Shown piece by piece: positions 63,655-64,000 of a stretch of 64,000 bases of DNA; the stretch's first letter is position 1, and each line of letters starts with the position of its first letter. The notes beneath the pieces are model-generated. The model worked only from the letters and a program-made list of their open reading frames with translations, was not told the DNA's origin and did no database searches. The translations under genes were made by a program, and so were the position numbers. The stretch comes from Takakia lepidozioides (taxonomy: Eukaryota; Streptophyta; Takakiopsida; Takakiales; Takakiaceae): the NCBI GenBank assembly GCA_030704615.1, contig CM060734.1:20648001-20712000 (forward strand). Direction: 5' to 3'.

Positions 63655-63987
63655 TCATCGTAACTCATGGTGCTGCTCTGACCAGCACCCATTGTCTCCT
63701 GAAGTGCCCTTCAAAGGGTCTATGCTGTAAACACTCTCAACACCCCCACTCTCATGGAATTCCCTTGTCAAATTTAATCCCACCATGGCATCCTGAATTT
63801 CTCTCCTCTCAACAAAACCTTCATTTCTATTGCTTTCAACAGAATTCCCTTCACTATGAGCTGAAGTTCTCTCACCCCACCCCCATTTTCTCTCAAAACC
63901 CAGGTCAGTATCCCAGCTGCCCCCATCTACAAAATCAAAAGAAAAGCCTTCCAGCCCATTGGTACCACTATGGTATCCCGAGTACAA
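63655..63987 (-). CDS. open frame upstream of the integrase, unrecognised
   Basis: A 110-codon minus-strand frame (GFSFDFVDGGSWDTDLGFER, RREIQDAMVGLNLTREF, GGVESVYSIDPLKG). It lies 5' of the Ty3 integrase on the same strand, so it may be another part of that element or an adjacent gene. It continues to the window edge. Confidence 0.25.
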   Translation of the reverse strand: MYSGYHSGTNGLEGFSFDFVDGGSWDTDLGFERKWGWGERTSAHSEGNSVESNRNEGFVERREIQDAMVGLNLTREFHESGGVESVYSIDPLKGTSGDNGCWSEQHHELR

Positions 63988-64000
63988 CCACCAATAAGGA

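Overview
This window reads as nuclear DNA of a plant (streptophyte). It has spliceosomal introns with GT/AG borders, PLS-class pentatricopeptide (PPR) repeats with a DYW tail, the PDF motif of plant organellar single-strand DNA-binding (OSB) proteins, a DUF819 membrane protein, a chromodomain Ty3 element primed by initiator tRNA-Met, CACTA transposon ends, LINEs and a tRNA-derived SINE. The dense, decayed PPR sequence suggests a non-seed land plant or close relative. I cannot name the species.

Almost nothing here is an intact gene.

(1) 0-4.4 kb: a host-like last exon, the 3' end of a methyltransferase-like gene (copy 1), a fragment of an unknown 'GDxxV' family, and a tandem array of palindromes.

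(2) 4.4-10 kb: a candidate MITE, then PPR and OSB-PDF fragments. A PPR half-motif has been amplified into a minisatellite that has also swallowed a piece of Ty3 reverse transcriptase.

(3) 10.5-17.1 kb: a CACTA-like end; a minus-strand DUF819 gene whose C-terminal tail is built from tandemly duplicated phase-1 microexons; and a minus-strand PPR-DYW pseudogene.

(4) 17.1-24 kb: mostly unassigned, with one 222-aa ORF.

(5) 24.03-35.18 kb: an apparent 11.1 kb CACTA element with a 3-bp target duplication. It contains a nested 6.3 kb Ty3/chromovirus element (730-bp LTRs, 5-bp target duplication) and further PPR/OSB sequence.

(6) 35-39 kb: OSB-PDF repeats and two topoisomerase III exons in opposite orientation.

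(7) 39-50 kb: the most unusual part. A multi-exon minus-strand gene (about 41.97-46.13 kb) appears to fuse a ParB/sulfiredoxin-like DGNHR module to a beta-class amino-methyltransferase-like domain. It sits beside GDxxV-family genes, and 22-bp palindromes lie in its introns and flanks.

(8) 50-64 kb: LINE copies in opposite orientations, a SWIM zinc-finger fragment, a third ParB-like gene copy inside a second family of palindromes, and a minus-strand Ty3 integrase interrupted by a SINE.

The candidate undescribed system is the ParB-like/methyltransferase family together with the palindromic repeats that recur around and inside its copies. The domain calls rest on motifs read by eye. The link between the proteins and the palindromes is inference. 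Many coding fragments carry stops that fit C-to-T decay of CAG and CGA codons, as expected for methylated repeats.
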